Below, in pieces: positions 15,985 to 24,524 of a DNA stretch of 64,000 bases. Positions within the stretch are counted from its first letter, which is position 1; the number at the start of each line of letters is the position of its first letter. Both the position numbers and the translations under genes were made by a program. The notes beneath the pieces are model-generated. The model searched no databases. It was not told where the DNA came from and saw only the letters and a list, made by a program, of their open reading frames with translations. Source of the DNA: Arthrobacter crystallopoietes (GTDB lineage: Bacteria > Actinomycetota > Actinomycetes > Actinomycetales > Micrococcaceae); NCBI RefSeq assembly GCF_017603825.1, contig NZ_CP072014.1, positions 3,224,001-3,288,000 on the forward strand. Direction: 5' to 3'.

Positions 15985-16482
15985 TCAGATGTCATCGGCC
16001 TTCATGCTGCCCTCTCTTTGCTCCCTGCTGGCGGATGGATTGTTGTACGTCTGGATGAGGAAGGTCTCGTCCCTAAGGCATTTTTCCGGTACGCCACGGG
16101 TGGCGCCGCGGTTCTGCTCGCCGGAGAAGTATCCGCCGCCGAAGAATGCCTTCTCGCCGATCCGTATGGTCTTGCCGTTGGGCAGCAGGATGTCCGCTCC
16201 GTCGAACCGGGTGCCGAGCGGAAATTTTAGGAGCACCTCGTTGTGGTTCCATGACCCGATGACGCAACCGGCCTCGTCGGCCATCACCTTGCCCTCGAAA
16301 GCAGCTTCCATGACGGCATCGCCTGGCGCCGAAACGTCGACGACCAGGAGCTCGCCGTTCGGACCGGTTTCCAGCTGCACTGACTCTCCGTCTATGGAGC
16401 CGCTGCCGTCGCCGCAGCAGGCGAAACACAACGCTGCCGCGGCCATCATGATCCCGCGCATCCTCGCGCCCAAGGGTGACAT
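15985..16482 (-). CDS. Putative small lipoprotein
   Basis: 165 residues, ATG at 16482 only 10 bases after the stop of the endonuclease gene. The N-terminus MRGIMMAAAALCFACCGDG is a short signal ending in a cysteine-containing lipobox-like stretch. The mature part is beta-rich (QLETGPNGELLVVDVSAPG, VIGSWNHNEVLLKFPLGTRF) and includes ILLPNGKTIRIGEKAFFGGG. Probably membrane-anchored on the outer face. No known domain recognised. Confidence 0.7.
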   Translation of the reverse strand: MSPLGARMRGIMMAAAALCFACCGDGSGSIDGESVQLETGPNGELLVVDVSAPGDAVMEAAFEGKVMADEAGCVIGSWNHNEVLLKFPLGTRFDGADILLPNGKTIRIGEKAFFGGGYFSGEQNRGATRGVPEKCLRDETFLIQTYNNPSASREQREGSMKADDI

Positions 16483-16492
16483 GCGTCAGAGC

Positions 16493-18052
16493 CTACCTGA
16501 GCATCACTTTGGCCAGCACCATGTTGTGGTCGGACGCCGGCGTGGAGCGCAGCCGGCCGGAACGGTCGATGTCCAGGACGTTCTCGTAGGAGACGGTGCC
16601 GGCGATGTACTTCGTGAAGATGTAGTCGATGCGCCCGAATGTGGATTTTTGCTGCTTCTTGAAGCTGTTGGTCGTCGGATACAGGAAGTCGGTCTTGGCG
16701 GCAGAGGAGGCGGCGTCGGTCCAGCCGGCCTTGATCATAGCTTCGTGCGGCAGGTTTGATGGGGTGGCGTAGAAGCTGGAGTTCATGTCGCCGCCGCTGA
16801 ACACCGGGAGCTTGCGGGTGTTGATGGCCGTCATCCGCTTTTCGATCAGCTGCATCGTCGAGGTCTTCGACACGGAGCCCTTGATCGGCAGTTTGGGGGA
16901 GACATGGAAGGAGAGGACATAGAACTGCTTGCCGGTCTTCTTCGACTTCAGCAGTGCCCAGGCGGCTCCGCGCGGATCTTCGCCCGTGGCCACGGGCAGC
17001 GCGAAGGTGCCGCGTTTGAGCAGCGTGTACTTGGACATTTTGTACGCGATCCGGTTCACGTACTGCCGGGTGCCAGCCTTTTCCGGGGTGCGGTCCAGGG
17101 CGAAGCCGGCCTTTTTCAGGTGTCCCTGGAAGTCGGTCATCGCCTTGGTGCTTTTGGTCCCGGGGATGTTCACGTTGAGGGCCTCCTGCAGGAGGAGCAC
17201 GTCCGGGTTCTTGGCCTTGATGGTCCGCAGGTGGATCATCTTGCGGGTGTTCCAGTGCGGGACGCTGATGCCGGAGAGCGTGCAGCCGGCACAGAGCAGG
17301 TTCTGGCTGGCCACGGTCAGCGTCTCCGTGCCCCGGACTGCGGGGGCTGCCGGGTACGCGGTGACCCGAGCCGAGGTGCGGGTCTTGAAGGTCTTGTTGT
17401 GCGCCTGGACGCGAATGAACGTTGGGTACGAGGACCGGGAGCCGGTGGCAAGGTTCTTGACCGTGAAGTTGGTTCCGTTGATGTTCCGGTAGGTCCGCGG
17501 CCGCAGGGTCATCGCCATGTTGTCGGCGACCTGCACCGTGTAGTGGGTGGTGTAGGCGGTCTTGTTCCAGCTGACCGTGATGCTGTCCGTGCCGCCCTTC
17601 GTTTTGATGGGCGTGAACGCGCCAGGGTAGTTGGCACCCGTCATGGTCTTCAGCGTCGCGGACCAGGGGGAGCGGTGCCAGGTTCCCCACGGCTGGCCCT
17701 TGATCGGTGTGAGCGCGCGGTACTGGATGTAGTAGGTGGTGGCATTGGTGAGGCCGCCGATCCAGCGGCTGTTGACCTTCTCTTCGACCTTGGCGCCCAC
17801 GAAGTCGGCCCGGGTGCCGTAGCGGATCTCCCAGCGTCCGGCATCCCCATAGGCCGGCCACACGAGGGTCATGCTGTTATAGCCCGGAGCAGTGGCGGTT
17901 TTCGGCGCCGGCAGCGGAGCAGCGGTCTGGGCAATGGCGGTGCCCGGGATAGAGGCTGGCGGTGCGGCAAAGGCTGTGCCAGGGACGGAGGCCGCGGCCA
18001 GGGAAGCGGTGAGCAGCACGGCGGCGGCCCGGCGCAGGAGGGAAGTTTGCAT
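16493..18052 (-). CDS. Secreted endonuclease/exonuclease/phosphatase-family protein with fibronectin-III-like repeats
   Basis: 519 residues from an ATG at 18052 preceded by GGAG. There is a clear Sec signal (MQTSLLRRAAAVLLTASL ... AFA|APP). Residues about 60-260 form two FnIII-like repeats (SMTLVWPAYGDAGRWEIRY; SITVSWNKTAYTTHYTVQV). Residues 270-519 are a DNase-I-like domain: VASQNLLC, VLLLQEALN (catalytic Glu), SFHVSPKL, SGGDMNSSF, and C-terminal SDHNMVLAKV (catalytic Asp-His). It is likely an extracellular nuclease or phosphodiesterase. The frame extends upstream past 18052 without signal or ribosome site. It heads a three-gene operon. Confidence 0.85.
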   Translation of the reverse strand: MQTSLLRRAAAVLLTASLAAASVPGTAFAAPPASIPGTAIAQTAAPLPAPKTATAPGYNSMTLVWPAYGDAGRWEIRYGTRADFVGAKVEEKVNSRWIGGLTNATTYYIQYRALTPIKGQPWGTWHRSPWSATLKTMTGANYPGAFTPIKTKGGTDSITVSWNKTAYTTHYTVQVADNMAMTLRPRTYRNINGTNFTVKNLATGSRSSYPTFIRVQAHNKTFKTRTSARVTAYPAAPAVRGTETLTVASQNLLCAGCTLSGISVPHWNTRKMIHLRTIKAKNPDVLLLQEALNVNIPGTKSTKAMTDFQGHLKKAGFALDRTPEKAGTRQYVNRIAYKMSKYTLLKRGTFALPVATGEDPRGAAWALLKSKKTGKQFYVLSFHVSPKLPIKGSVSKTSTMQLIEKRMTAINTRKLPVFSGGDMNSSFYATPSNLPHEAMIKAGWTDAASSAAKTDFLYPTTNSFKKQQKSTFGRIDYIFTKYIAGTVSYENVLDIDRSGRLRSTPASDHNMVLAKVMLR

Positions 18053-18361
18053 AGGGCGCTCCGGGTGACGAGGTGGTCTACAAGGAGACATGCCCGAAAT
18101 CTCCGAAACCCGCCCCCAAGCAGAAGTATGACGGCAGATCGCCAATTTGGCGAAACGTTGAACCCCCATCCGGTCAGCTCTCGCGGGCCATGTCAACCGC
18201 GGCCTTATTGATACACGGACAGTGATTGGGGATTGGGCTTGAAGAGACGATTGTTGGGGCTGCCGTAGCAGTAGTTTTGACAGGAATCCCCGCCGGCTGT
18301 TCGGCAGCAGAAGCCGCAGGCGACGGCAACTACGACACCGTTCACGCCGGATGCTCCGTTC

Positions 18362-18556
18362 TTGGTCCGAGTTATATTCGTGCTCTTTGCCGTGTCTTTG
18401 ATCGTCCTCATCCTCGTACCCAAAGTCCGGCGGCAGAGAGCGGAACGTTTGGCAAGGGACATCGATGAATACGGAATCATCGATTGCATGATCGGGTATC
18501 CGAACAGTCACTACGGGTCGTTGAGACACCAGTGGGCGCCGGGGCTGCCACACTAA
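18362..18556 (+). CDS. Small membrane protein, start uncertain
   Basis: From a TTG at 18362 the frame encodes a membrane helix (VRVIFVLFAVSLIVLILV), a basic stretch (KVRRQRAERLARDIDEYG) and a short tail ending HQWAPGLPH. Protein-like sequence continues upstream in frame to 18281 (QKPQATATTTPFTPDAPF), but no start codon lies there and stops at 18272 and 18278 close it. The gene may be 5'-truncated, frameshifted, or may really start at the TTG. It is divergent from the endonuclease operon. Confidence 0.42.
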   Translation: MVRVIFVLFAVSLIVLILVPKVRRQRAERLARDIDEYGIIDCMIGYPNSHYGSLRHQWAPGLPH

Positions 18557-18876
18557 AGCCCCAGTCGATAACCTTCCAGGACTTCATCGAGGTGAACGGC
18601 CTCCAGGAACAACGCCCAGTCGGCCCGTCCCGCACATTCCTTGTTGAATCGCGTCCCGCCCCATGGGAACAGCGGTCTGACAAGCGGAGGCCTTTGGGTA
18701 AGAGCGGAGGATCATTTGGTTCAACACCGATCAGGGCATAGTGGAACTGGCAGCTCGCGGAGAAGACCTCACAGTCTTGAACGAAAGGTTGTTCGACGCG
18801 GGGGAGCCGTGATGTAGCGGCTGATGCCGCGGGCAGCGACCGCCGAAACGCTGGCTGGGCTGCCCGAACCAGCGGG

Positions 18877-19353
18877 CTACAGCTCCAAGCCCCTGCGGCG
18901 TGATGACGTCCGTGGCCGGCCGAATCGGTATAGGCAGTAGAGAAGCAGGAGCAGCGCGATCAGGCCGGAGGCAATCAAGGCCACTCCGACGCCCCACCCT
19001 CCGGGCAGCCACCACTGCTCACCGAACATCCACCAGCCCGGCCGGGATGGTTGGGCAAGCCATACTATGCCTGCAACAACAACCATCAGCCCGCCCACGG
19101 CGCCGGCCACGATGCGAGGCCACGTCTGCACTTCCTTCATGGCCAATCTGATCGTGCGGATCTTCACACGGGCCACCAGATGCTTAGCCCACGCGTTGTG
19201 TACCGAGAGCACCACCAGTCCGCCCACGATGGCGAGCAGGCCCGGGCCCGGCAAGACGAGCATCGCCACGCCAACCAGGATGAGGGTCCAGCCGAGCACT
19301 TCGACACCGGTCCGCCGCAGCCATAGCGGGATGGCATCGACTCTTCTCCCCAT
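18877..19353 (-). CDS. PGPGW-family membrane protein, paralogue 2
   Basis: 158 residues, ATG at 19353 with GGGAAG upstream. It aligns along its full length with the protein at 2784-3257: MGRRVDAIP start, LVLPGPGLLAIVGGLVVLS, KEVQTWPRIVAGAVGGL, and the WW-containing loop before the last helix. Four hydrophobic segments and a basic tail. Both copies lie on the minus strand, about 16 kb apart, on either side of the biosynthetic operon. The 320 bp on its 3' side (18557-18876) hold no gene I can support. Confidence 0.82.
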   Translation of the reverse strand: MGRRVDAIPLWLRRTGVEVLGWTLILVGVAMLVLPGPGLLAIVGGLVVLSVHNAWAKHLVARVKIRTIRLAMKEVQTWPRIVAGAVGGLMVVVAGIVWLAQPSRPGWWMFGEQWWLPGGWGVGVALIASGLIALLLLLYCLYRFGRPRTSSRRRGLEL

Positions 19354-19700
19354 GAGCAAATCTTCCCACGGCAGGGCCGCCTGCAGGCAGAAGATCCCAA
19401 ATTGACCCGGCGCCCGGTCCGCCTATTATGAGCATTTTGGATCGCCGTCAGGTTTCCCTGGTCGACGTAGGAGTTGTGCTCGACGGTCCGGATGTAAAGC
19501 GGGCTCTCTCCGTCGCCGTGCATGGTCGGCCTGGTCTGGTAGCCACCAATGAATCCCAGCCGGTCCCCAGCAGTGTGAACCAGGCGCGCGGCGAACGCAG
19601 CAAACAGGTGGGCGTCCCCGACATGCACGTCGCTGCAATAGGTGTCTCTTGGTTCGTCGTGGACATATTGAACCGCATCGCGCGCTTTGTGCCGCTTCAT
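19164..19700 (-). CDS. Doubtful hypothetical ORF overlapping PGPGW paralogue 2
   Basis: A reverse-strand ATG at 19700 opens MKRHKARDAVQYVHDEPRDT and stays protein-like for about 95 residues (FAAFAARLVHTAGDRLGFIG, SPLYIRTVEHNSYVDQGN). It then runs 190 bp into the PGPGW gene in another frame, where the sequence no longer looks coding. This fits a real gene whose 3' end has been lost, or a shadow. A GGGGAT stretch precedes the start. No family recognised. Confidence 0.3.
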   Translation of the reverse strand: MKRHKARDAVQYVHDEPRDTYCSDVHVGDAHLFAAFAARLVHTAGDRLGFIGGYQTRPTMHGDGESPLYIRTVEHNSYVDQGNLTAIQNAHNRRTGRRVNLGSSACRRPCRGKICSWGEESMPSRYGCGGPVSKCSAGPSSWLAWRCSSCRARACSPSWADWWCSRYTTRGLSIWWPV

Positions 19701-20020
19701 GACAATCCCCACGCTGCGGGCGCCCGAAGTCATGATCGAGACCGGCTGAATTGACGCAGCTTATGGGCTCGGGATGGTTATCCCTGTACTCGACGTTCCG
19801 CCGGTGTTTGCCACAGCGTTAGTTATCTACGTCCATGCGGAAGGCGCGACGCATGGCCGCTGCTGTGTCTCCTACAGCCTCAGGCATTAGGTGACTTTAA
19901 CGGTCAATGGTTGTCGTGATGCTTACATGACCCAAATAACACTGCCCGTGAACGCGAGCGAGTCGTCCTTAGCAGTGCCACGCCCTTGCAAGGACTAGTT
20001 CAGCGTTTCTGATCGCGAAC

Positions 20021-20057
20021 AAAAAACCCCGGAAACCGTTCAGTTTCCGGGGTTTTT
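20021..20057. terminator. Bidirectional terminator next to tRNA-Leu
   Basis: CCCCGGAAAC pairs with GTTTCCGGGG, flanked by a run of six A on the left and five T on the right, around a 6-base loop. It ends 6 bases from the 3' end of the minus-strand tRNA and would terminate it. Between it and 19701 I see no gene. Confidence 0.88.
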
Positions 20058-20062
20058 CAGTG

Positions 20063-20146
20063 TGCGCGGAGGGGGACTTGAACCCCCACCCTCAATAAGA
20101 GGACTAGCACCTCAAGCTAGCGCGTCTGCCATTCCGCCACCCGCGC
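20063..20146 (-). tRNA. tRNA-Leu (anticodon GAG)
   Basis: The reverse strand folds as a class II tRNA of 84 nt. The acceptor stem is GCGCGGG/TCCGCGC with discriminator A. The anticodon stem is CTAGC/GCTAG with loop TTGAGGT, giving GAG (reads CTC/CTT). There is a long variable arm and a T arm around GGTTCAAGTCC. CCA is not encoded (the genome reads ACA after the acceptor stem). Its 3' end faces the accessory region to the left. Confidence 0.93.
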
Positions 20147-20342
20147 AGGTGGTGTTTTCGTTCAGTTTCGGCGAACCGATTCCTTCGAAAGCAGCGAGAA
20201 AAACTCTAACACGTTTTGGCCGAAGTGTTGAATCGAGGACTTTCCTACCCCGTTCCGGCGCGTTTCCATTACATCGGGCTGCCGCCACGGAAGCAGATCG
20301 CTAGGCTGGAGCCAAGCACCCCCGTCTGCAAGGAGCCCGAAA

Positions 20343-21647
20343 ATGCCTGCCCTCCGTCCGCAAGATGAAGTTGTCCGCATTTGCCAGGAACTGATCCGGA
20401 TCGACACCTCTAATTTCGGTGACAATGCGGGTCCCGGGGAACGGGCAGCCGCCGAGTACGCGGCCGGCTTGCTGGAGGAAGTGGGTCTGTCCACGGAGAT
20501 TTTCGAGTCCTCTCCGGGACGTGCTTCAGTCGTCACCCGCATGGCGGGGGAAGATCCTTCCGCAGACGCACTGGTGGTCCATGGACATCTGGATGTCGTG
20601 CCTGCGCAGAAAGAAGACTGGCAGGTCGATCCCTTCAGCGGCGAGGAAAAGGATGGTCTGATCTGGGGCCGTGGAGCGGTGGACATGAAGGACATGGATG
20701 CCATGATCTTGTCCGTGGCCCGCGACATGGCCCGAACCGGAACCAAGCCGAAGCGGGACATCGTTTTCGCTTTCTTCGCCGATGAAGAGGCCGGCGGCAA
20801 ATACGGGGCTCGTTGGGCCGTAGATAACCGACCCGAGCTTTTCGACGGCGCCACGGAAGCGATTTCGGAAGTAGGTGGCTTCTCTGCCAACATCGGCGGG
20901 AAACGTGCCTACCTGCTCCAGACGGCGGAGAAAGGCATCGCATGGTTGCGCTTGGCCGTCAGCGGGCGGGCTGGACACGGTTCGCAGATTAACACGGACA
21001 ACGCGGTGACCACGTTGGCAGGCGCCGTGGGCCGGATCGGCGCCCATCAGTGGCCCATAGAGTTGACGGACACGAGCCGCCGGTTCCTGGACGGCGTAAC
21101 GGAACTCACCGGCGTCGAATTCGATCCGGACAATCCGGACATACTGCTCAAGGAACTGGGGACCGTGGCACGTTTCGTCGGCGCCACGCTGCAAAACACT
21201 TCCAATCCGACTGTGCTGAAGGCCGGTTACAAGGAAAACGTCATACCTGGCCTGGCCGAAGCCCGGATCGACGCGCGGACTCTGCCGGGCCAGGACGAAC
21301 TGGTGCTGGCCAAGATTCAGGAGTTGGCGGGGCAGGACGTTGACATCTCCTACATCCACCAGGACTCGGCGCTCGAAGTACCGTTCGCCGGAAACCTCGT
21401 GGACGCAATGGTGGATTCGCTCAGGCACGAGGATCCGGAGGCAGTGGTTCTGCCGTACACGCTTTCCGGCGGGACGGACAACAAGTCGTTGGCCAGACTC
21501 GGGATCACCGGATACGGGTTCGCGCCGCTCCAACTGCCCGATGACCTGGACTTCACAGGCATGTTCCACGGCGTGGACGAACGGGTTCCCGTGGACTCCC
21601 TGAAGTTCGGTACGCGGGTGCTGCAACGGCTGCTGACCACTTACTAG
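20343..21647 (+). CDS. M20/M25/M40 family zinc peptidase (ArgE/DapE-like)
   Basis: 434 residues, AAGGAG before the ATG. The two-zinc site of the family is visible: VVHGHLDVVPA (His, Asp), WGRGAVDMKDMDAM (bridging Asp), FFADEEAGGKYGA (catalytic Glu pair). A dimerisation domain lies in the middle (LRLAVSGRAGHGSQINTDNA). The C-terminal FHGVDERVPVD supplies the last zinc ligand. Substrates in the family range from dipeptides to acylated amino acids and cannot be told apart here. It stands 14 bp before the acyl-CoA dehydrogenase and probably shares its transcript. Confidence 0.9.
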   Translation: MPALRPQDEVVRICQELIRIDTSNFGDNAGPGERAAAEYAAGLLEEVGLSTEIFESSPGRASVVTRMAGEDPSADALVVHGHLDVVPAQKEDWQVDPFSGEEKDGLIWGRGAVDMKDMDAMILSVARDMARTGTKPKRDIVFAFFADEEAGGKYGARWAVDNRPELFDGATEAISEVGGFSANIGGKRAYLLQTAEKGIAWLRLAVSGRAGHGSQINTDNAVTTLAGAVGRIGAHQWPIELTDTSRRFLDGVTELTGVEFDPDNPDILLKELGTVARFVGATLQNTSNPTVLKAGYKENVIPGLAEARIDARTLPGQDELVLAKIQELAGQDVDISYIHQDSALEVPFAGNLVDAMVDSLRHEDPEAVVLPYTLSGGTDNKSLARLGITGYGFAPLQLPDDLDFTGMFHGVDERVPVDSLKFGTRVLQRLLTTY

Positions 21648-21661
21648 CACGGGACGCACCG

Positions 21662-22819
21662 ATGACCAAGACAGTTGAAGAGTTGCTGCCGGAGGCGATG
21701 CTCGCTACCTTCCGCTCCCGGGCGGCCGGTTATGACGAGGCCAACTCCTTCTGCCACGAGGACTTCGCTGATCTTCAGGCCGCGGACTATCTGAAGATGC
21801 TTGTGCCGGATGCCAACGGCGGGCTCGGCTACGGCCTGCGGCAGGCCTCCCTGGCCCAGCTCCGGCTAGCCAGTGCCGCCCCGGCCACGGCATTGGCTGT
21901 CAACATGCACCTGGTCTGGACCGGGGTCGCCCAGGTGATGCGGGCCCGCGGGGACCGGAGCCTGGACTTCGTGCTCGAAGAAGCAAGCCGGGGTGAGATT
22001 TTCGGGTTCGGCGTCTCCGAAGCCGGGAACGATCACGTTCTGTTCGACTCCACCACGGTCGCTACGCCACAGGACGATGGCGGTTATTCCTTCACGGGAA
22101 CCAAGGTCTTTACCAGCCTCTCGCCCGTATGGACGAGGCTTGGAACTTTCGGGCGCGACGACGACGGCGACGAGCCCCAGCTGGTCTGGGCCTTCATCGA
22201 CCGGAAAGCACCCGGCTACCGCATCAAGGACGATTGGAACACGCTGGGAATGCGCGCCAGCCAGTCGAATACGACGGTGTTGGACGGCGTACGCGCCCGG
22301 CCGGAACGGGTCTTCCGGAAGCTGCCGGTCGGGCCAAACCCGGACCCGCTGATCTTCGGCATCTTCAGTTGCTTCGAAATCCTGCTGGCCTCCGTCTACA
22401 CCGGCATCGGGATGCGAGGGGTGGAGCTGGCCGTGGAGAACGTCCGCCGGCGGACATCCCTGAAGACCGGCAAGAGCTACGCACAGGATCCGGACATCCG
22501 CTGGCGCGTTGCCGATGCGGCGATCGAAATGGACGGCCTCTATCCACAGCTGGAATCCATCGCCCGGGATGTCGACGCTCTCGTCGACCACGGGCCGATG
22601 TGGTTCCCCAAACTGGCATCCGTCAAGGTTAGGGCGACGGAAACGGCAAAGCGCGTTGTCGAGCACGCGGTAAGGGTCTCCGGGGGCGGCGGGTATTTCC
22701 GCGGCAGCGAACTGGAGCGCCTGTACCGGGATGTGCTGGCCGGGCTTTACCACCCCTCGGACGACGAATCAGCGCACGGCACGGTGGCCAACGCCTGGCT
22801 TGGCCCTATCGAGGACTAG
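21662..22819 (+). CDS. Acyl-CoA dehydrogenase family protein
   Basis: 385 residues with the family layout: alpha-helical N-terminus, the beta domain with FGVSEAGNDHVLFDSTT and GYSFTGTKVFTSLSPVW, then a helical FAD-binding C-terminus (RVSGGGGYFRGSELERLYRDV). The LGMRASQSNTTVLDGVRA stretch is typical of the family. The substrate cannot be predicted; relatives include FMN/FAD monooxygenases of the DszC type. Short spacing to the upstream M20 peptidase. Confidence 0.85.
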   Translation: MTKTVEELLPEAMLATFRSRAAGYDEANSFCHEDFADLQAADYLKMLVPDANGGLGYGLRQASLAQLRLASAAPATALAVNMHLVWTGVAQVMRARGDRSLDFVLEEASRGEIFGFGVSEAGNDHVLFDSTTVATPQDDGGYSFTGTKVFTSLSPVWTRLGTFGRDDDGDEPQLVWAFIDRKAPGYRIKDDWNTLGMRASQSNTTVLDGVRARPERVFRKLPVGPNPDPLIFGIFSCFEILLASVYTGIGMRGVELAVENVRRRTSLKTGKSYAQDPDIRWRVADAAIEMDGLYPQLESIARDVDALVDHGPMWFPKLASVKVRATETAKRVVEHAVRVSGGGGYFRGSELERLYRDVLAGLYHPSDDESAHGTVANAWLGPIED

Positions 22820-22834
22820 GCCCCGGGGGACAAG

Positions 22835-23068
22835 TCAGACGGTGGCCTCGACGCGCAGGACTTTCCGCCGCATCCAGTACTTGCGGCTACCGCCCATGTA
22901 GAAGCGGGTCCGGATCAGGTCCCACTTGCCGTATTCGGCGTGCTCAGCCAGCGCCCGGCGGGCCTCCTTGACAGATTCGCCCTTATTGACAGTCAGGACA
23001 AGATATTCGTACTGGCGGAGGTGGTCGCGTTCGCGCTGGATGGAGCCGCTGCTAATTTGTTCTCTCAT
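22835..23068 (-). CDS. DUF5703-like small conserved actinobacterial protein
   Basis: 77 residues. The ATG at 23068 lies 4 bases after GGAGGG and is preferred to an in-frame start 33 bases upstream. It is rich in charged residues, with REQISSGSIQRERDH at the start, then YEYLVLTVNKGESVKEARRA and RKYWMRRKVLRVE. It matches my memory of the DUF5703 family. Role unknown. Confidence 0.7.
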   Translation of the reverse strand: MREQISSGSIQRERDHLRQYEYLVLTVNKGESVKEARRALAEHAEYGKWDLIRTRFYMGGSRKYWMRRKVLRVEATV

Positions 23069-23120
23069 TGGCCCTCCAATCTCTTCACTTATTCTTCCCA
23101 CAACAGCTAACGTCTACTAC

Positions 23121-23408
23121 ATGGCAATTGATCCGCGTGTCGCACTCCAGTCGTTTACAGCTGCCCTTGAGGAACATCTTGCCGCATCCGCCAGCCGGCG
23201 CGGTGAGGATGATCCTGCGGTGGAGGCCGCATTCTCCTCCATTATGGAAACCTTCGAAGCCTATGAAGACGCACTCTACGACGCGTACGGCGAAGTTACG
23301 CCGCTGGTCATTTACGACGAGTCCGAAGACGAGGACGACGACGCCGGTGAGGACTATGAAGAGGTCATGGACCCCTTCGACGACGATCTGGAAATTGAGG
23401 AAAAGTAG
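23121..23408 (+). CDS. Acidic conserved hypothetical protein
   Basis: 95 residues from the ATG at 23121; the frame is open from 22926 but that part overlaps the divergent gene. The product is helical (LQSFTAALEEHLAASAS, AFSSIMETFEAYEDALYDAYG) with a very acidic end (ESEDEDDDAGEDYEEV...). Close relatives in Arthrobacter genomes are often labelled primosomal protein, a label I would not trust. Divergent from the gene at 22835-23068, with about 50 bp shared upstream region. Confidence 0.72.
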   Translation: MAIDPRVALQSFTAALEEHLAASASRRGEDDPAVEAAFSSIMETFEAYEDALYDAYGEVTPLVIYDESEDEDDDAGEDYEEVMDPFDDDLEIEEK

Positions 23409-23438
23409 GCCTCCCGCAGCTGCATTCCTATATAGGTA

Positions 23439-24371
23439 CTACGGTACCGAGATATCGTCGAGCGCAGAAGCGATCTCCGGCGGGATGCTCTTCGGGGCAG
23501 CCTTGAGGATCTGTTCCAGCTGGCCGGGTGTCCGTGGACCGATCACGGCAGTCTCAATGCCGGGTTGTTCCAGCGTCCAGCCCAGGGCAAGTTCAAGCGG
23601 CTGTACATCCAGGCCACGGGCTGCGGTTGCCAGCGCCTCGGCGATTCTGGCGGGCCTTCCGGCAAGATAAGGTTCCACGAAGCCCGCTCTGTTTTCGGAG
23701 GCCCCCCGCGAGTCCGCCGGTGTGCCGTTCCGGTACTTGCCTGTCAGCACCCCGCGGCCAAGGGGGGACCAGGCCATAACTCCGGTCCCCAAAGCCCGCG
23801 CCGCCGGGATAACTTCCCGTTCTGCCGTTCGCTGGAGTAACGAGTATTCGCACTGCACGGCCACCAGCGGGACGGCACTCAGAGACACGGCCCGGGCCAG
23901 TTGCCAGCCCGAGTAATTGGAAACTCCCACATAGCGTGCGCGGCCGGAAGACACGGCGAACTCCAGGGCGGAAAGCGTTTCCTCCAGGGGCGCGTTGTCG
24001 TCCCAGACATGTGCCAGCCATACGTCGAGATAGTCCGTGCCCAGACGCGCCAGGCTGGCGTCGAGAGAACGCAGCATTGCGCCCCGGGAGGTGTCCACTT
24101 CCCTTGCACCGTCGCGGCGGACCATCCCCGCCTTGGAAACCACAGTTACTTCCTGGCGGGGGACCAGCTCGCCCAGAAACGCACCGATGATCGCTTCGCT
24201 GCCGCCTTCGGCGTAAGCGGCCGCAGTATCGAGCAGCGTGCCTCCTGCATCCAGATAGGAGCGAAGCATCGTTGCCGCGCTCTCTTCGTCCGTCTCCTGG
24301 CCCCATGTCATGGTGCCTAACGACAGGCGCGGTACTTTCAGCCCACTTTGACCTAACCGATTCTGCTCCAT
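23439..24371 (-). CDS. Aldo/keto reductase
   Basis: 310 residues from the ATG at 24371. A (beta/alpha)8 NADPH-dependent oxidoreductase with the tetrad residues visible: DTAAAYAEG (Asp, Tyr), VVSKAGM (Lys) and WLAHVWDD (His). GVSNYSGWQLARA and the C-terminal AVIGPRTPGQLEQI are typical of the YajO/YhdN-like group. Natural substrate unknown. The upstream in-frame extension to 24449 has no ribosome site. Confidence 0.88.
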   Translation of the reverse strand: MEQNRLGQSGLKVPRLSLGTMTWGQETDEESAATMLRSYLDAGGTLLDTAAAYAEGGSEAIIGAFLGELVPRQEVTVVSKAGMVRRDGAREVDTSRGAMLRSLDASLARLGTDYLDVWLAHVWDDNAPLEETLSALEFAVSSGRARYVGVSNYSGWQLARAVSLSAVPLVAVQCEYSLLQRTAEREVIPAARALGTGVMAWSPLGRGVLTGKYRNGTPADSRGASENRAGFVEPYLAGRPARIAEALATAARGLDVQPLELALGWTLEQPGIETAVIGPRTPGQLEQILKAAPKSIPPEIASALDDISVP

Positions 24372-24524
24372 GGGCAAAAGCCTACGGCCTGCCACGCCGC
24401 AGCCGGGAACTGACCCGCGCATGAGTCGCGCATGTGGTAGGTAGCTCATACCGTAGGAGGATCTTTGTCACGGCTGCTGTGTCCAGTTCTGCCGCAGCCG
24501 TGGTCGTGCTTTAAGGTCTAAGTT

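Noticed and set aside
15431-18211. Long plus-strand ORFs (442 and 435 codons) opposite the endonuclease operon
   Set aside because: They are antisense shadows; the reverse strand carries a signal peptide, catalytic motifs and tight operon spacing.
18711-18812. Frame reading IIWFNTDQG..., reminiscent of a cold-shock domain start
   Set aside because: Only a few residues match, the RNA-binding motifs are missing and there is no standard start codon at the right place.
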